A stretch of 64,000 nucleotides of DNA from Arthrobacter sp. zg-Y238 (GCF_024385525.1 NZ_JANFLU010000010.1:496001-560000), one strand, 5' to 3'; positions 43,292 through 52,631 are shown, numbered from the stretch's first letter. Numbers and translations: made by a program. Notes: generated by a model not told the origin, from the sequence alone.

Positions 43292-45454
43292 GTGCATGAG
43301 CCCGTGAAAGACTCCCTCGTTGAGACGCTGGTCGACGACCGTTACTTCGTCAGGTCCCTGATTGCGCGCGGCGGAATGTCCAGTGTTTACCTGGCCACCG
43401 ACCGCCGCCTGGACCGTGATGTGGCGCTCAAGGTGCTGTTCCCGCACCTTGCCTCGGACCGCGGTTTCCTTCGGCGTTTCGAAAGCGAAGCCAAATCGGC
43501 TGCGCGGCTTTCCCACCCCCACGTGGTGGGCGTCCTGGACCAGGGGATCACCGACAGCCTGGCTTACCTCGTGATGGAGTATGTGCCCGGACGGACCCTG
43601 CGCGGGCTGCTGGACGAGCGCGGCCCCCTGTCGCCGCGCCTTGCGCTCGCCCTGATGGATGCGGTGGTCGAAGGGCTGGCCGCTGCGCACGACGCCGGCC
43701 TGGTCCACCGTGACGTCAAGCCGGAGAATGTGCTCCTTGCGGACAACGGCAGGATCAAGATCGCCGACTTCGGACTGGCGCGCGCCGTGTCCACCAGCAC
43801 CAACACCGGAACACTGGTGGGTACCGTCGCCTACCTCGCACCCGAACTGGTTACTGCGGGCGGTGCCGACGAACGCAGCGATGTCTATTCAGCCGGCATC
43901 ATGCTTTATGAAATGCTCACGGGCCGGCAGCCTTTCACCGGGGATTCACCCATCCAGGTGGCCTTTGCGCACGTCCATTCCTCCGTTCCCGCGCCCTCGG
44001 ACCTGTGCCCGGGACTGGCGGAAGACCTGGACGAACTTGTCCGCTGGTGCACGGCAAAGGACCCCGAGGAACGCCCGGTAAACGGCCGGGCCCTGCTCGG
44101 CGAGCTGCGGCACATCCGCACATCGCTTAGCGATGCAGAGCTTGACTTCCGGTGCACTCCGGACCCGGCCAGCGGACCGTCAGGCGCCGGCACACCCACC
44201 GAGGCGTTGGCCGGAGCCACGGAAGTCCTCACGGCCGGCGGTGCTGCCGGTGCCGGTGCCGCCACAAGCGTCATCGACACCTCCTCACTGGGCGCCGGCG
44301 GTACCCGCGCGAACCACACCGAGGTCATCCACCGGAACGACAACGCCACCACGGTATTTCCTGCCGGCAGCCGCGGTGCAGGGGATGACGGTGCGGACCA
44401 GGACGGGTACGACGCCGAGGGCCCGGACGACGACTATGACACAGACGGCGAAGCCGACCTCAGCCCCAACGCGCGCCGGCGCAGAGCTCAGCGGGATGAA
44501 CGCGACCGGCAGCGGCTGAACGACCGTGAGGCCCATCGCCCGCAGTTATCCCTTCGCAGCGGAAAGCCGCGCCGCCGGGGCATCCTGCTGGCCGTGCTGC
44601 TGACGGTACTGCTTGCGGCGGTTGCCTTTGCCGGTTGGTTCTTCGGTGCCGGACCCGGAGCCCTTGTCTCCGTACCGGATGTGAGCAACGCTTCCGTCGA
44701 GGAAGCCGGCACACAGCTGGGCGAGGCCGGCCTGAACTACACCACCGACGAAGTGTTCGATGAGGTGGTGGCAGCGGGGCTGGCCGTGGGCACCGATCCC
44801 GGCGCGGCCCGGGAAATCCGCCGTTTCCAGCCCGTGAAACTGCTCGTGTCCAAGGGCCCGCAGCTGTTTTCCGTCCCCAACGTCGTCCAGCGCACGCTCG
44901 AAGCCGCCCGGGCTGACCTTCAGGAGGGCGAGCTCGCGCTCGGCGCAGTCACGGAGGAGTACAGCGAAAGCATTGAAGCCGGCAGTATCATCAGCCAGCA
45001 GCCGCTGCCCGATACGCTGCTGCGGCTCGGAGCGCCGGTCGACGTCACTGTTTCAAAGGGACCGGCACCCGTCGAGGTCCCCGTGGTCACCGGCCTGGGT
45101 GAGGACGCTGCGCTGAAAGCCGTTGAAGACGCCGGACTCACGGCTGCCGTGGCTCCGGACAAGGTGAACAGCGCTACCGTGCCGGCGGGCGCGGTAGTCG
45201 CCCAGACGCCGGCATCCGGGCTGCTGGAGCGCGGATCCACCGTTACGCTGACCATCTCCCTCGGCCCGCGGATGGTTGAGGTCCCGAATTACGTGGGACA
45301 GCGCGTCGAGACCGCGCGGGCTGACCTGGAAAGCCGCGGGTTCACCGTCGAGGTGGAGAATCTGCTGGGCGGATTGCTTGGCCTGGTCCGGGACCAGGAA
45401 CCGGGTGCGGGAACCGCCCCCGAGGGCTCCACCGTCGTCCTCAAGGTGGTGTAG
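43292..45454 (+). CDS. pknL: PASTA-domain serine/threonine protein kinase
   Basis: Membrane receptor kinase of 720 residues. The cytoplasmic kinase domain (about 15-275) has the glycine loop IARGGMSSVYLA, the ATP lysine in VALKVLF, catalytic LVHRDVKPENVLL (Asp about 141) and DFG in IADFGLARAV. An acidic, disordered linker (about 290-425) follows, then a membrane helix at 430-452 (GILLAVLLTVLLAAVAFAGWFF). Four extracellular PASTA repeats come next (from about 458; PDVSNASVEEAGTQLGEAG, PNVVQRTLEAARADLQE...). These sense wall fragments. The pknL name rests on the neighbours (prenyl synthase, Rv2175c-like, DAHP synthase); M. tuberculosis PknL lacks PASTA but the C. glutamicum one has them. The GTG start follows TAGGAT at leaderless spacing. 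Confidence 0.92.
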   Translation: MHEPVKDSLVETLVDDRYFVRSLIARGGMSSVYLATDRRLDRDVALKVLFPHLASDRGFLRRFESEAKSAARLSHPHVVGVLDQGITDSLAYLVMEYVPGRTLRGLLDERGPLSPRLALALMDAVVEGLAAAHDAGLVHRDVKPENVLLADNGRIKIADFGLARAVSTSTNTGTLVGTVAYLAPELVTAGGADERSDVYSAGIMLYEMLTGRQPFTGDSPIQVAFAHVHSSVPAPSDLCPGLAEDLDELVRWCTAKDPEERPVNGRALLGELRHIRTSLSDAELDFRCTPDPASGPSGAGTPTEALAGATEVLTAGGAAGAGAATSVIDTSSLGAGGTRANHTEVIHRNDNATTVFPAGSRGAGDDGADQDGYDAEGPDDDYDTDGEADLSPNARRRRAQRDERDRQRLNDREAHRPQLSLRSGKPRRRGILLAVLLTVLLAAVAFAGWFFGAGPGALVSVPDVSNASVEEAGTQLGEAGLNYTTDEVFDEVVAAGLAVGTDPGAAREIRRFQPVKLLVSKGPQLFSVPNVVQRTLEAARADLQEGELALGAVTEEYSESIEAGSIISQQPLPDTLLRLGAPVDVTVSKGPAPVEVPVVTGLGEDAALKAVEDAGLTAAVAPDKVNSATVPAGAVVAQTPASGLLERGSTVTLTISLGPRMVEVPNYVGQRVETARADLESRGFTVEVENLLGGLLGLVRDQEPGAGTAPEGSTVVLKVV

Positions 45455-45478
45455 CCCCCGGGCGGTCCTGCGCCCCGG

Positions 45479-46879
45479 TCAGCTCCTGCGGGAAAGGGCT
45501 CCGGCAACCAGGAAGGCCATCTCCAGCGACTGCATATGGTTCAGCCGGGGATCGCAGACGGATTCGTAGCCTTCCACGAACGCTTCCTGGTCAATGGGGT
45601 CCGCACCGCCCAGGCACTCCGCGACGTCGTCGCCCGTCATCTCCACGTGCAGGCCGCCGGGGAAGGTTCCCAGGGAATCGTGCACTTCGAAGAAGCCGCG
45701 CACCTCGTCCATCACATCGTCGAAGTTGCGGGTCTTGTAGCCGTTCGGCGAGGTGACGGTGTTGCCGTGCATGGGGTCCGTCACCCAGAGCACCTGGGCA
45801 CCCGAGGCCGTCACCTTCTCCACCAGGGCGGGAAGCTTCTCGCGGATGTTCCGGGCACCCATCCGGGTTATGAACGTGAGTCGCCCCGGTTCCCGGTTCG
45901 GATCCAGCTTGTCGATCAGGGCTAAGGCGTCTTCGGCGCTCGTTTTCGGGCCGAGCTTCACGCCAATGGGGTTGCGCACCCGGGACAGGAAGTCCACATG
46001 CGCGGAATCGAGCTCACGGGTCCGCTCTCCGATCCACAGGAAGTGCCCGGAGGTGTCGTACGGCTGGCCGGTCCGGGAGTCCACCCGGGTCAGGGCCCGT
46101 TCGTAGTCCAGGAGGAGCGCCTCGTGGCTGGCGAAGAACTCGACTCGCTTCAGCGCTTCGAAATCTGCACCGCAGGCGTCCATGAAGCGTACGGCGCGGT
46201 CGATTTCCCGGGCCAGGGATTCATAGCGGGAGTGCGCCGGGTTTGACGTGAAGCCCTTGTTCCAGTGGTGCACCAGCCGGAGGTCGGCGAAACCGCCCTG
46301 CGTGAAGGCGCGGATCAGGTTCAGCGTGGACGCGGACGCATGGTAGGCGCGCACCATCCGCGCCGGGTTGTGCCGGCGTGATTCGGGTGTGAAGTCGTAG
46401 CCGTTGACCATGTCTCCGCGGTAGGCGGGCAGCGTCACGCCGTCACGCGTTTCCTCATTGGACGAGCGCGGTTTGGCAAACTGCCCTGCCATCCGGCCCA
46501 TCTTGATCACCGGAACGGACGCACCGTAGGTGAGGACCACTGCCATCTGCAGCAGCGTCCGGACGCGGGCGCTGATCTTGTCCGCGGTGGCTGCCTCGAA
46601 GGTCTCGGCGCAGTCGCCGCCCTGCAGGAGGAAAGCACGGCCCTGGGCGGCCTCGGCCAGACGGCTCCGGAGGACATCCACTTCGCCGGCGAAAACCAGC
46701 GGCGGCACCATCGAGAGTTCGGCAATGGCCGCGTCATACCCCGGGTCGTCGCGCCACGTCGGCTGCTGGGAAATCGGCAGGGAACGCCAGTTGTCCAGCT
46801 CGGGGTGGCTCGCAGAAGTGGCCGCCGCGCCCGAGAGCATGGTCGGAATGGACTCGCGGTGTACGGGGGTGTCAGTCAC
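45479..46879 (-). CDS. aroG: Class II DAHP synthase (shikimate pathway entry)
   Basis: Condenses phosphoenolpyruvate with erythrose-4-phosphate, the first step to aromatic amino acids. The 466 residues are of the class II (plant-like) type known in actinobacteria. Motifs include FLLQGGDCAETFEA, KMGRMAGQFAKPRSS, LWIGERTRELDSAHVDFL, ITRMGARNIREKLP and WVTDPMHGNTVTSPNGYKTRNFDDV. The metal Cys is in GGDCAE and the His in DPMHGN. The start is GTG at 46879, seven bases after a TAGGAT -10 (leaderless). It converges with the kinase gene, with 24 bp between stops. M. tuberculosis keeps aroG close to pknL in the same way. Confidence 0.97.
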   Translation of the reverse strand: MTDTPVHRESIPTMLSGAAATSASHPELDNWRSLPISQQPTWRDDPGYDAAIAELSMVPPLVFAGEVDVLRSRLAEAAQGRAFLLQGGDCAETFEAATADKISARVRTLLQMAVVLTYGASVPVIKMGRMAGQFAKPRSSNEETRDGVTLPAYRGDMVNGYDFTPESRRHNPARMVRAYHASASTLNLIRAFTQGGFADLRLVHHWNKGFTSNPAHSRYESLAREIDRAVRFMDACGADFEALKRVEFFASHEALLLDYERALTRVDSRTGQPYDTSGHFLWIGERTRELDSAHVDFLSRVRNPIGVKLGPKTSAEDALALIDKLDPNREPGRLTFITRMGARNIREKLPALVEKVTASGAQVLWVTDPMHGNTVTSPNGYKTRNFDDVMDEVRGFFEVHDSLGTFPGGLHVEMTGDDVAECLGGADPIDQEAFVEGYESVCDPRLNHMQSLEMAFLVAGALSRRS

Positions 46880-46886
46880 GGCTTAA

Positions 46887-46892
46887 ATCCTA
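46887..46892 (-). promoter_or_regulatory. -10 element of aroG, leaderless layout
   Basis: TAGGAT on the minus strand ends 7 bases before the aroG GTG start. Confidence 0.55.
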
Positions 46893-46982
46893 CTAGTTGC
46901 CCGCCTGGAGCGAACAAAACCGTCATAAACACTGCCGGGGCACGCAATACACGCAGGCTTCCGCCGTTCCCCCTCGGGAAAT

Positions 46983-48056
46983 CTAGGCAGTGTGGGAGCG
47001 CGGATCTACGTCGCGGTCATCGCTGGCGGAAGGGCGAACACTGCTGGATTCGGCACCGTTGCTTCCGACACCGCTGGTTTCGGCGGCATCGGTCCGGACA
47101 GCGCGGGCACCGTTGGCGCCGGGCCTGCGGCCCCGGAACTTCAGGCGCCGCTTGTTTCCGGCGTCCTGCGCGGTATCGCCCGCTTCGGCTGCAGCCCGGG
47201 GCTTTCCGGTGCCCTTCGCCGCGCTCGAACCGATGACGGTAACGGCGCCGGGCAGTTTGTCGCCCGCTTCGGCAGGCAGTTCCGAACCGCCGGCCGGAGG
47301 CACTGTCCCGGATTCGGAGCCGGTGGTGGAAAGGCGGACAGCCGCGCTGCGTGCTTGTGCGGCCTTAGCGCCCTTGCGGGCGGCCATTTTCTCCTTGACG
47401 GTGCTGGCGTATACATCCACGTATTCCTGGCCGGAAAGACGCATGAGCTCATACATGATCTCGTCGGTCACGGACCGCTGGATGAAGCGGTCATTCTCCA
47501 GCCCGGCGTACCGCGAGAAATCCAGCGGTTCGCCTACGATGATGCCGATCCGACGGATATTCGGAATCCGCCGGCCGATGGGCTGGACCTTGTCCGTTCC
47601 GATCATCGCAACGGGGATGACGGGAACACCGGTGGAGAGCACCAGCTTGGCCACACCGGTCTTGCCGCGGTACAGGCGTCCGTCCGGGCTGCGGGTCCCC
47701 TCCGGGTAAATGCCCAGCAGGCCGCCGTTTTCCAGGACATCGACGCCTGCCTTGAGCGAGGACGCAGAGGCTGCTCCGCCGGAGCGGTCCATCGGCAGCT
47801 GGTTCGCGAGCCGGAAGAACGTTGCAGTGAGCTTGCCCTTGATGCCCTTGCCGTTGAAGTAATCGCTCTTCGCGAGGAAGCTCACCGGCCGGGGCACGGC
47901 GAGGGGAAGAAAGATCGAATCGGAGAACGAAAGGTGATTGCTCACCAGGACGGCAGGCCCGGATTCGGGGATGTTATCCATTCCCTTGACCCAAGGCCTG
48001 AAGAGAAGATTTACCACCGGCCCGATGAATATAGTCTTCATCACCCAATAGAACAC
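46983..48056 (-). CDS. 1-acyl-sn-glycerol-3-phosphate acyltransferase-like protein
   Basis: PlsC-family acyltransferase for membrane phospholipid synthesis. The 357 residues have the HX4D active site NHLSFSD, the GIYPEGTRSPDGRLYRGKTGVAKL substrate motif and VIPVAMIGTDKVQP. The core ends near residue 230 (EYVDVYA). The remaining roughly 125 residues are a basic Ala/Gly/Ser-rich tail with no recognisable fold, longer than in E. coli PlsC. The GTG at 48056 gives the common actinobacterial N-terminus VFYWVMK and has AGGAG 10 bases upstream; the TTG at 48086 is less likely. Position matches Rv2182c of M. tuberculosis. Confidence 0.9.
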   Translation of the reverse strand: MFYWVMKTIFIGPVVNLLFRPWVKGMDNIPESGPAVLVSNHLSFSDSIFLPLAVPRPVSFLAKSDYFNGKGIKGKLTATFFRLANQLPMDRSGGAASASSLKAGVDVLENGGLLGIYPEGTRSPDGRLYRGKTGVAKLVLSTGVPVIPVAMIGTDKVQPIGRRIPNIRRIGIIVGEPLDFSRYAGLENDRFIQRSVTDEIMYELMRLSGQEYVDVYASTVKEKMAARKGAKAAQARSAAVRLSTTGSESGTVPPAGGSELPAEAGDKLPGAVTVIGSSAAKGTGKPRAAAEAGDTAQDAGNKRRLKFRGRRPGANGARAVRTDAAETSGVGSNGAESSSVRPSASDDRDVDPRSHTA

Positions 48057-48226
48057 GCGGCTTGATCTCCTGTCCGGACAAGACAATAACGGGGGACCCG
48101 TTTGGTTCCCCAGACTCTACTGTATGCGCGCTTATCCCCCGCTGGTGAATTCGGCGCGTACAGGGGTTCCCGGGAGTTTCCCCCGTGCGGGGTCCAAAAA
48201 CGCCCCTCTAATGCAACCATAGACAT

Positions 48227-48991
48227 ATGACTTTCCTCCCCGGCGCTGATGCCTTCCATTCAGAGGGGCACGGACCCAACGCGGGTGTGGGCGTGCTTCT
48301 CAGCCACGGATTCACCGGATCCCCGGTGAGCCTTGCGGCTTGGGCGCGCCACCTGGCGGACCGTGGCTACGCCGTGAGCCTGCCGCTGCTGCCTGGCCAC
48401 GGCACCAGCTGGCAGGAATTGGCACAGACGCCCTGGCTGCGCTGGTACGAGGAATACGAGAGCGCCTACCTAAACCTGCGGAAGCGGACGGACTGTGTTG
48501 TGTCGGCAGGGCTTTCCATGGGCGGCACCTTGGCGCTGCGGCTGGCGGCGACGCAGCCGGTGGCCGGCGTCGTCGTGGTTAATCCCGGGCTGACGTTCGC
48601 CGACCCCCGGGCACGCTATTCGGGCGTGCTGAAGTATTTCCTGAAATCGGTGCCTGCCATCGGCAACGACATCCGGCTCGAGGGGCAGGATGAGGGTGCG
48701 TACCCCCGCACGCCGGTGGGCGCGGTGCAGCAGCTGGGCAGGCTCTTCCGGAATACTGCCGCGGCTCTGCCGAACGTTACGGCTCCCGTGCTGGCGTTCC
48801 GGTCACGGGTGGACGCCGTGGTGCCGGAATCCAGCATGGTAATGCTCCGCCGGCGGCTCGTTAATGCAGAGCTTGAGGTGGTGCCGCTCGAAGACAGCTA
48901 CCACGTTGCCACCATGGACCACGACGCGCCGCTGATCTTTGACCGCTCCTCTGAATTCATCCGACGTGTGAGCTCCGGGGTGCGCGCATGA
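48227..48991 (+). CDS. Alpha/beta-hydrolase carboxylesterase
   Basis: Serine esterase or lipase of 254 residues. It resembles Est30-type carboxylesterases and bacterial monoacylglycerol lipases. The oxyanion region is LLSHGFTGSP, the nucleophile elbow GLSMGG, the acid Asp in SRVDAVVPE and the His in DSYHVATMDHD. No signal peptide is present, so it is likely cytoplasmic. The start is ATG at 48227. Its last codons overlap the next gene by 4 bp (ATGA), implying co-translation. Natural substrate unknown; the flanking acyltransferase and acyl-CoA synthetase suggest lipid metabolism. Confidence 0.9.
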   Translation: MTFLPGADAFHSEGHGPNAGVGVLLSHGFTGSPVSLAAWARHLADRGYAVSLPLLPGHGTSWQELAQTPWLRWYEEYESAYLNLRKRTDCVVSAGLSMGGTLALRLAATQPVAGVVVVNPGLTFADPRARYSGVLKYFLKSVPAIGNDIRLEGQDEGAYPRTPVGAVQQLGRLFRNTAAALPNVTAPVLAFRSRVDAVVPESSMVMLRRRLVNAELEVVPLEDSYHVATMDHDAPLIFDRSSEFIRRVSSGVRA

Positions 48992-49521
48992 GCGAACGCG
49001 AGCCGGAACATAACGAGTCCACCGACGAGGAAGTCTGGCTGGACCTGGTCGCCCGCCTGGAGCACATGGACGCCAGCGATCCGGTGCATCCGGAACCCGG
49101 CCAATCCGCCGGCGCCACGGATGCCGCTGCCCCGCACGGCAGCGGGGAAACGGGACAAACAACACCGTCCCGCGATCCGGCGGCACCGACACCGGCCGAA
49201 CGGACCCGCGCCATTTTCGAGAACCAGCCGTTGGCATCAGCTGGGCCCCGGGACTATATCTCCAAGGACGAAGATGAGGACGACGGCGGGTTTGTGCCGC
49301 CCGAGCCGCCGCCGCTTGGCACCGGGGAACCACTGGTAGTGCTCAGCTGGCTCGGCACACTGGCCGGACCGCTCCTGCTCCTGGTGTTCGCCATGTTCTG
49401 GCGCAGCGCCCCGCTGCCGGTCATCCTCGGAACCATCGCCGTCTTCGCGGGATCCGCAGCCTATCTGCTTTTCCGCCTGCCCCAGCACCGCGACGAGGAT
49501 GACGACGGCGCGGCCGTCTAG
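48988..49521 (+). CDS. Hypothetical membrane protein
   Basis: A 177-residue protein of unknown function. The N-terminal roughly 110 residues are hydrophilic and acidic (EEVWLDLVARLEHMDASD; later KDEDEDDGGFVPPEPPPLGTGEP). Two membrane helices follow (LVVLSWLGTLAGPLLLLVFAMFW and LPVILGTIAVFAGSAAYLLFRLP), then an acidic tail. The start codon overlaps the esterase stop by 4 bp, so the pair is probably one operon. Such two-helix proteins with the 'FVPPEPPPLG' segment recur in actinobacteria next to this esterase. It converges with the ROK gene. Confidence 0.8.
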   Translation: MSEREPEHNESTDEEVWLDLVARLEHMDASDPVHPEPGQSAGATDAAAPHGSGETGQTTPSRDPAAPTPAERTRAIFENQPLASAGPRDYISKDEDEDDGGFVPPEPPPLGTGEPLVVLSWLGTLAGPLLLLVFAMFWRSAPLPVILGTIAVFAGSAAYLLFRLPQHRDEDDDGAAV

Positions 49522-49552
49522 GCCCGGTTTCCTCTCCCGGGGACTCCCCGGC

Positions 49553-50629
49553 TCAGCGCCGTGCGGCGATCCGCGACAGGTCCGCAGCTCCGATCATCCC
49601 CGCGGACGGGCCCAGTGCCGCCCGCTCCATTTTGGCCGCGGGGCGGAAGCCCCGCCCGGTAAGGTTTCGGGCAAAGGACCGCCGCGCCGGCTCAAGCAGC
49701 AGATCACCGGCATCGCTCAGCCCGCCGCCGATGACGAACATCCCCGGATCCAGGGCAGCGGCGAGGTTCGCCAACCCCAACCCGAGCCACTGTCCCACTT
49801 CATCAAGGAGTTCGATGGACGCCGGGTCGCCCTCGAGGGCGAGTCTGGTGACGACGGCGCCGGTCACCTGCTCCGCATTGCCGTTCACGGCCCGGAGCAG
49901 TTCCTGGGCTACCGGGGAGTTGGCTGCGGCCAGTTCCCGGGCCTCCCGGCCCAGGGCATTACCCGAGGCGTACTGTTCCCAGCAGCCCCGGTTGCCGCAT
50001 TCGCAGCGGTGCCCGCCGGGCATGATGATCTGGTGCCCGAACTCCCCCGCCACGCCGTACCGGCCGCGCTCAAGGCGCCCGTCGAGCACCATCGCCCCGC
50101 CGATTCCGGTTCCAAGGGTTACGCAGACCATCCTGCTCTCCCCCGCGCCGGCTCCGAACCGGTACTCCGCCCAGGCGGCGCCGTCGGCGTCGTTCACCAG
50201 GAAGACACGCCTGCGCAGCAGCCGCTCCAGGTTCTCGCGGAGGGGCTCGTTCCGCCAGGCCAGGTGCGGGCTGAACAACACGGTGCTGCCGGCGAGGTCC
50301 ATCCACCCGGCCGCGCCGATGCCGACGGACCACACGTGGTGCTCGGCCGAAAGTTCCCGGACCAGGTCCACGATTACCGCTTCGACTTCCCGGGGATCCT
50401 GCCCCGGCGTCGACCGGCGTGCCTGCTTCAGCACGCGACCGTCTCCGTCCACAAGCCCCGCCGCCACTTTCGTCCCGCCGATATCAATTCCGATAGCCAG
50501 CCCGCGGCGCCGCATTCGGTTCGGCAGCCGCATGGGCCTGCGGGGCCGGAACGGCTCCGAAGCAGCAAGCCTGCGCTGGAGCGGGGTGGAAAGCGGACGG
50601 GGAACGGGTGCTGGGGTAACTGGACGCAT
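49553..50629 (-). CDS. ROK-family sugar kinase (glucokinase-like)
   Basis: Probable glucokinase or related sugar kinase of 358 residues. The phosphate-binding motif is AIGIDIGGTKVAAGLVD, the catalytic region VNDADGAAWAEYRFGAG, and the ROK signature with zinc-binding cysteines GGHRCECGNRGCWEQYASG. There is no N-terminal winged helix, so it is an enzyme rather than a repressor. The first roughly 45 residues are a basic, Pro-rich extension (the core begins near RRGLAIG). The ATG at 50629 has TAGAAT 9 bases upstream. It is the second glucose-kinase-like gene in the window after ppgK. Confidence 0.88.
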   Translation of the reverse strand: MRPVTPAPVPRPLSTPLQRRLAASEPFRPRRPMRLPNRMRRRGLAIGIDIGGTKVAAGLVDGDGRVLKQARRSTPGQDPREVEAVIVDLVRELSAEHHVWSVGIGAAGWMDLAGSTVLFSPHLAWRNEPLRENLERLLRRRVFLVNDADGAAWAEYRFGAGAGESRMVCVTLGTGIGGAMVLDGRLERGRYGVAGEFGHQIIMPGGHRCECGNRGCWEQYASGNALGREARELAAANSPVAQELLRAVNGNAEQVTGAVVTRLALEGDPASIELLDEVGQWLGLGLANLAAALDPGMFVIGGGLSDAGDLLLEPARRSFARNLTGRGFRPAAKMERAALGPSAGMIGAADLSRIAARR

Positions 50630-50769
50630 CAGAAACCCATTCTAGGGAAACGGCAAGAGCGGCGACGCGTTTGTTATGAATCTGCAAGGTTACCGACGGG
50701 TAAGAAAATGTGATCTACGTTATAGGCTGAACAGTGCCTACGGGCGTACCGGATATCAAAGGAGCTATC

Positions 50770-52578
50770 GTGCGAGAATTCAGCGTTCCCGTCCTAGCGG
50801 AGTCCCCGCCGCAGACGAACATCACCAACATGCTGCTCGACCAGGCAGCCAAGCCAAGCAACCCCGCTCTCTTTGCCGTCCGGAACGGCCAGGGAGAATG
50901 GCAGCGAATCAGTGCCACCGAGTTCACCAGGGACGTCCGGGCGCTGGCAAAGGGCTTCATGGCCAGTGGTATCAAGGCAGGCGACCGCGTGGCCATCATG
51001 TCCCGGACCCGCTACGAATGGACCCTGGTGGACTTTGCGCTCTGGTTCGCAGGGGCGGTATCGGTTCCCGTCTATGAGACCTCCTCCCCTTCGCAGGTCG
51101 CCTGGATCCTGAGCGATTCCGGCGCCGTCGGCATTGTGGTTGAGGCTGCCAGGCACGAGAACATTGTCCGCACGGCCGCCGCCGACGAGGACCTTTCCAT
51201 GGTCGCCAACGTGTGGCAGATCGACGGCGGAGGACTCGACACACTGCGCGCCGACGGCGCTTCGGTGAGTGATGAGGATCTCGAGAAACGTCGCTCCACC
51301 GCCCAGATGGCTGACCTTGCGACCATCATTTATACGTCCGGCACCACGGGCAAGCCGAAGGGCTGCGAACTCACGCACGCCAACTTCGTCGATGTGTCCC
51401 GGAACTCCGAGCTGGCAGAGCCCGAAGTTGCCACCGAAGGCTCGCAGACGATCATGTTCCTGCCCCTGGCACACGTCCTCGCCCGCTTCATTTCCGTGCT
51501 GTGCGTGGCCACCGGCGCAACCGTGGCACACACGCCCGACGTCAAGAACCTGCTGCCTGACCTGCAGAGCTTCAAGCCCAGCTTCATCCTGGTGGTTCCC
51601 CGCGTCCTCGAGAAGGTCTTCAATGCCTCCATGCTGAAGGCCGAAGACGGCGGCAAGGGCAAGATCTTCCACGCCGGCGTCGCGACCGCCGTCGCCTGGT
51701 CGAAGGCGAAGCAGGAAGGCAAGGTGCCACTGAGCCTCACCCTGAAGCACGCTCTCTTCGACCGCCTGCTGTACGGCAAGATCCGCGAGGCCATGGGCGG
51801 CAACGTGAAGTACGCCGTCTCCGGCGGTGCACCCCTGGGCGAACGGCTGGGGCATTTCTTCCACGGCATCGGACTGCTGGTACTGGAGGGCTACGGTTTG
51901 ACCGAAACCACGGCTCCGCTCACCACCAACACCCCGCAGCTCGTCAAGCTGGGAACGGTAGGCGCACCCCTTCCCGGGAACAGCGTGAAGATCGCCGACG
52001 ACGGCGAGATCCTGGCCAAGGGCATCAGCGTGATGAAGGGCTACTACAACCGCCCGGAACTGATGGGTGAAACGTTTACTGACGGCTGGTTCCATACCGG
52101 TGACATCGGCGAACTGGACTCGGACGGCTTCCTGAAGATCACCGGCCGAAAGAAGGAAATCATCATCACCGCCGGCGGCAAGAACGTGGTTCCCTCCCAG
52201 CTGGAGGATTCCATCCGCGCCGATTCCATCGTTTCCCAGTGCGTGGTGGTCGGGGATGCGAAGCCGTTCATTTCGGCCCTCATCACCATCGACGAAGAAG
52301 CCCTTCCCGGCTGGCTCGGGCGGCACAAACTGCCGGACACCATGACGGTGACCGAAGTGGCCAAGACCGACGAGCTGCAGAAGGAACTCCAGGCCCTGGT
52401 GGACCGTGCCAACAAGAAGGTTTCCTCTGCCGAGGCGATCAAGGAGTTCCGTGTGGTCCCGACCGACTTCACCGAGACCAGCGGACACCTGACCCCGTCG
52501 TTGAAGATCAAGCGCGCCCAGGTGATGCGGGACTTCTCCGACGTCATTGACGATATCTACAGCGGGCAGCGGGTCTGA
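50770..52578 (+). CDS. fadD: Long-chain acyl-CoA synthetase
   Basis: AMP-forming enzyme that activates fatty acids to acyl-CoA. The 602 residues contain the P-loop-like TIIYTSGTTGKPKGCELTH, GGAPLGERLGHFFHGIG, YGLTETTAPLTTNTP, GWFHTGDIGELDSDGFLKITGRKKEIIITAGGKNVVP and the C-terminal lysine region. The start is GTG at 50770, supported by AAAGGAG six bases upstream (MREFSVPVLAE). An in-frame GTG at 50734, preceded by TAGGCT, would add 12 residues without a ribosome-binding site. Matches FadD15 (Rv2187) by position. It ends in a stem-loop that overlaps the convergent gene. Confidence 0.95.
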   Translation: MREFSVPVLAESPPQTNITNMLLDQAAKPSNPALFAVRNGQGEWQRISATEFTRDVRALAKGFMASGIKAGDRVAIMSRTRYEWTLVDFALWFAGAVSVPVYETSSPSQVAWILSDSGAVGIVVEAARHENIVRTAAADEDLSMVANVWQIDGGGLDTLRADGASVSDEDLEKRRSTAQMADLATIIYTSGTTGKPKGCELTHANFVDVSRNSELAEPEVATEGSQTIMFLPLAHVLARFISVLCVATGATVAHTPDVKNLLPDLQSFKPSFILVVPRVLEKVFNASMLKAEDGGKGKIFHAGVATAVAWSKAKQEGKVPLSLTLKHALFDRLLYGKIREAMGGNVKYAVSGGAPLGERLGHFFHGIGLLVLEGYGLTETTAPLTTNTPQLVKLGTVGAPLPGNSVKIADDGEILAKGISVMKGYYNRPELMGETFTDGWFHTGDIGELDSDGFLKITGRKKEIIITAGGKNVVPSQLEDSIRADSIVSQCVVVGDAKPFISALITIDEEALPGWLGRHKLPDTMTVTEVAKTDELQKELQALVDRANKKVSSAEAIKEFRVVPTDFTETSGHLTPSLKIKRAQVMRDFSDVIDDIYSGQRV

Positions 52579-52586
52579 TTTATCCC

Positions 52587-52631
52587 AGCCGGGCAGGAAC
52601 CGACTCCCCTAGAGGCGGTTCCTGCCCGGCT
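52587..52631 (+). terminator. fadD terminator overlapping the end of mycothione reductase
   Basis: AGCCGGGCAGGAACCG / CGGTTCCTGCCCGGCT, a 16-bp stem with a 13-base loop and a following TTTTCCTTTG. The right arm and loop contain the last codons and the stop (52609-52611) of the convergent reductase gene. Confidence 0.9.
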
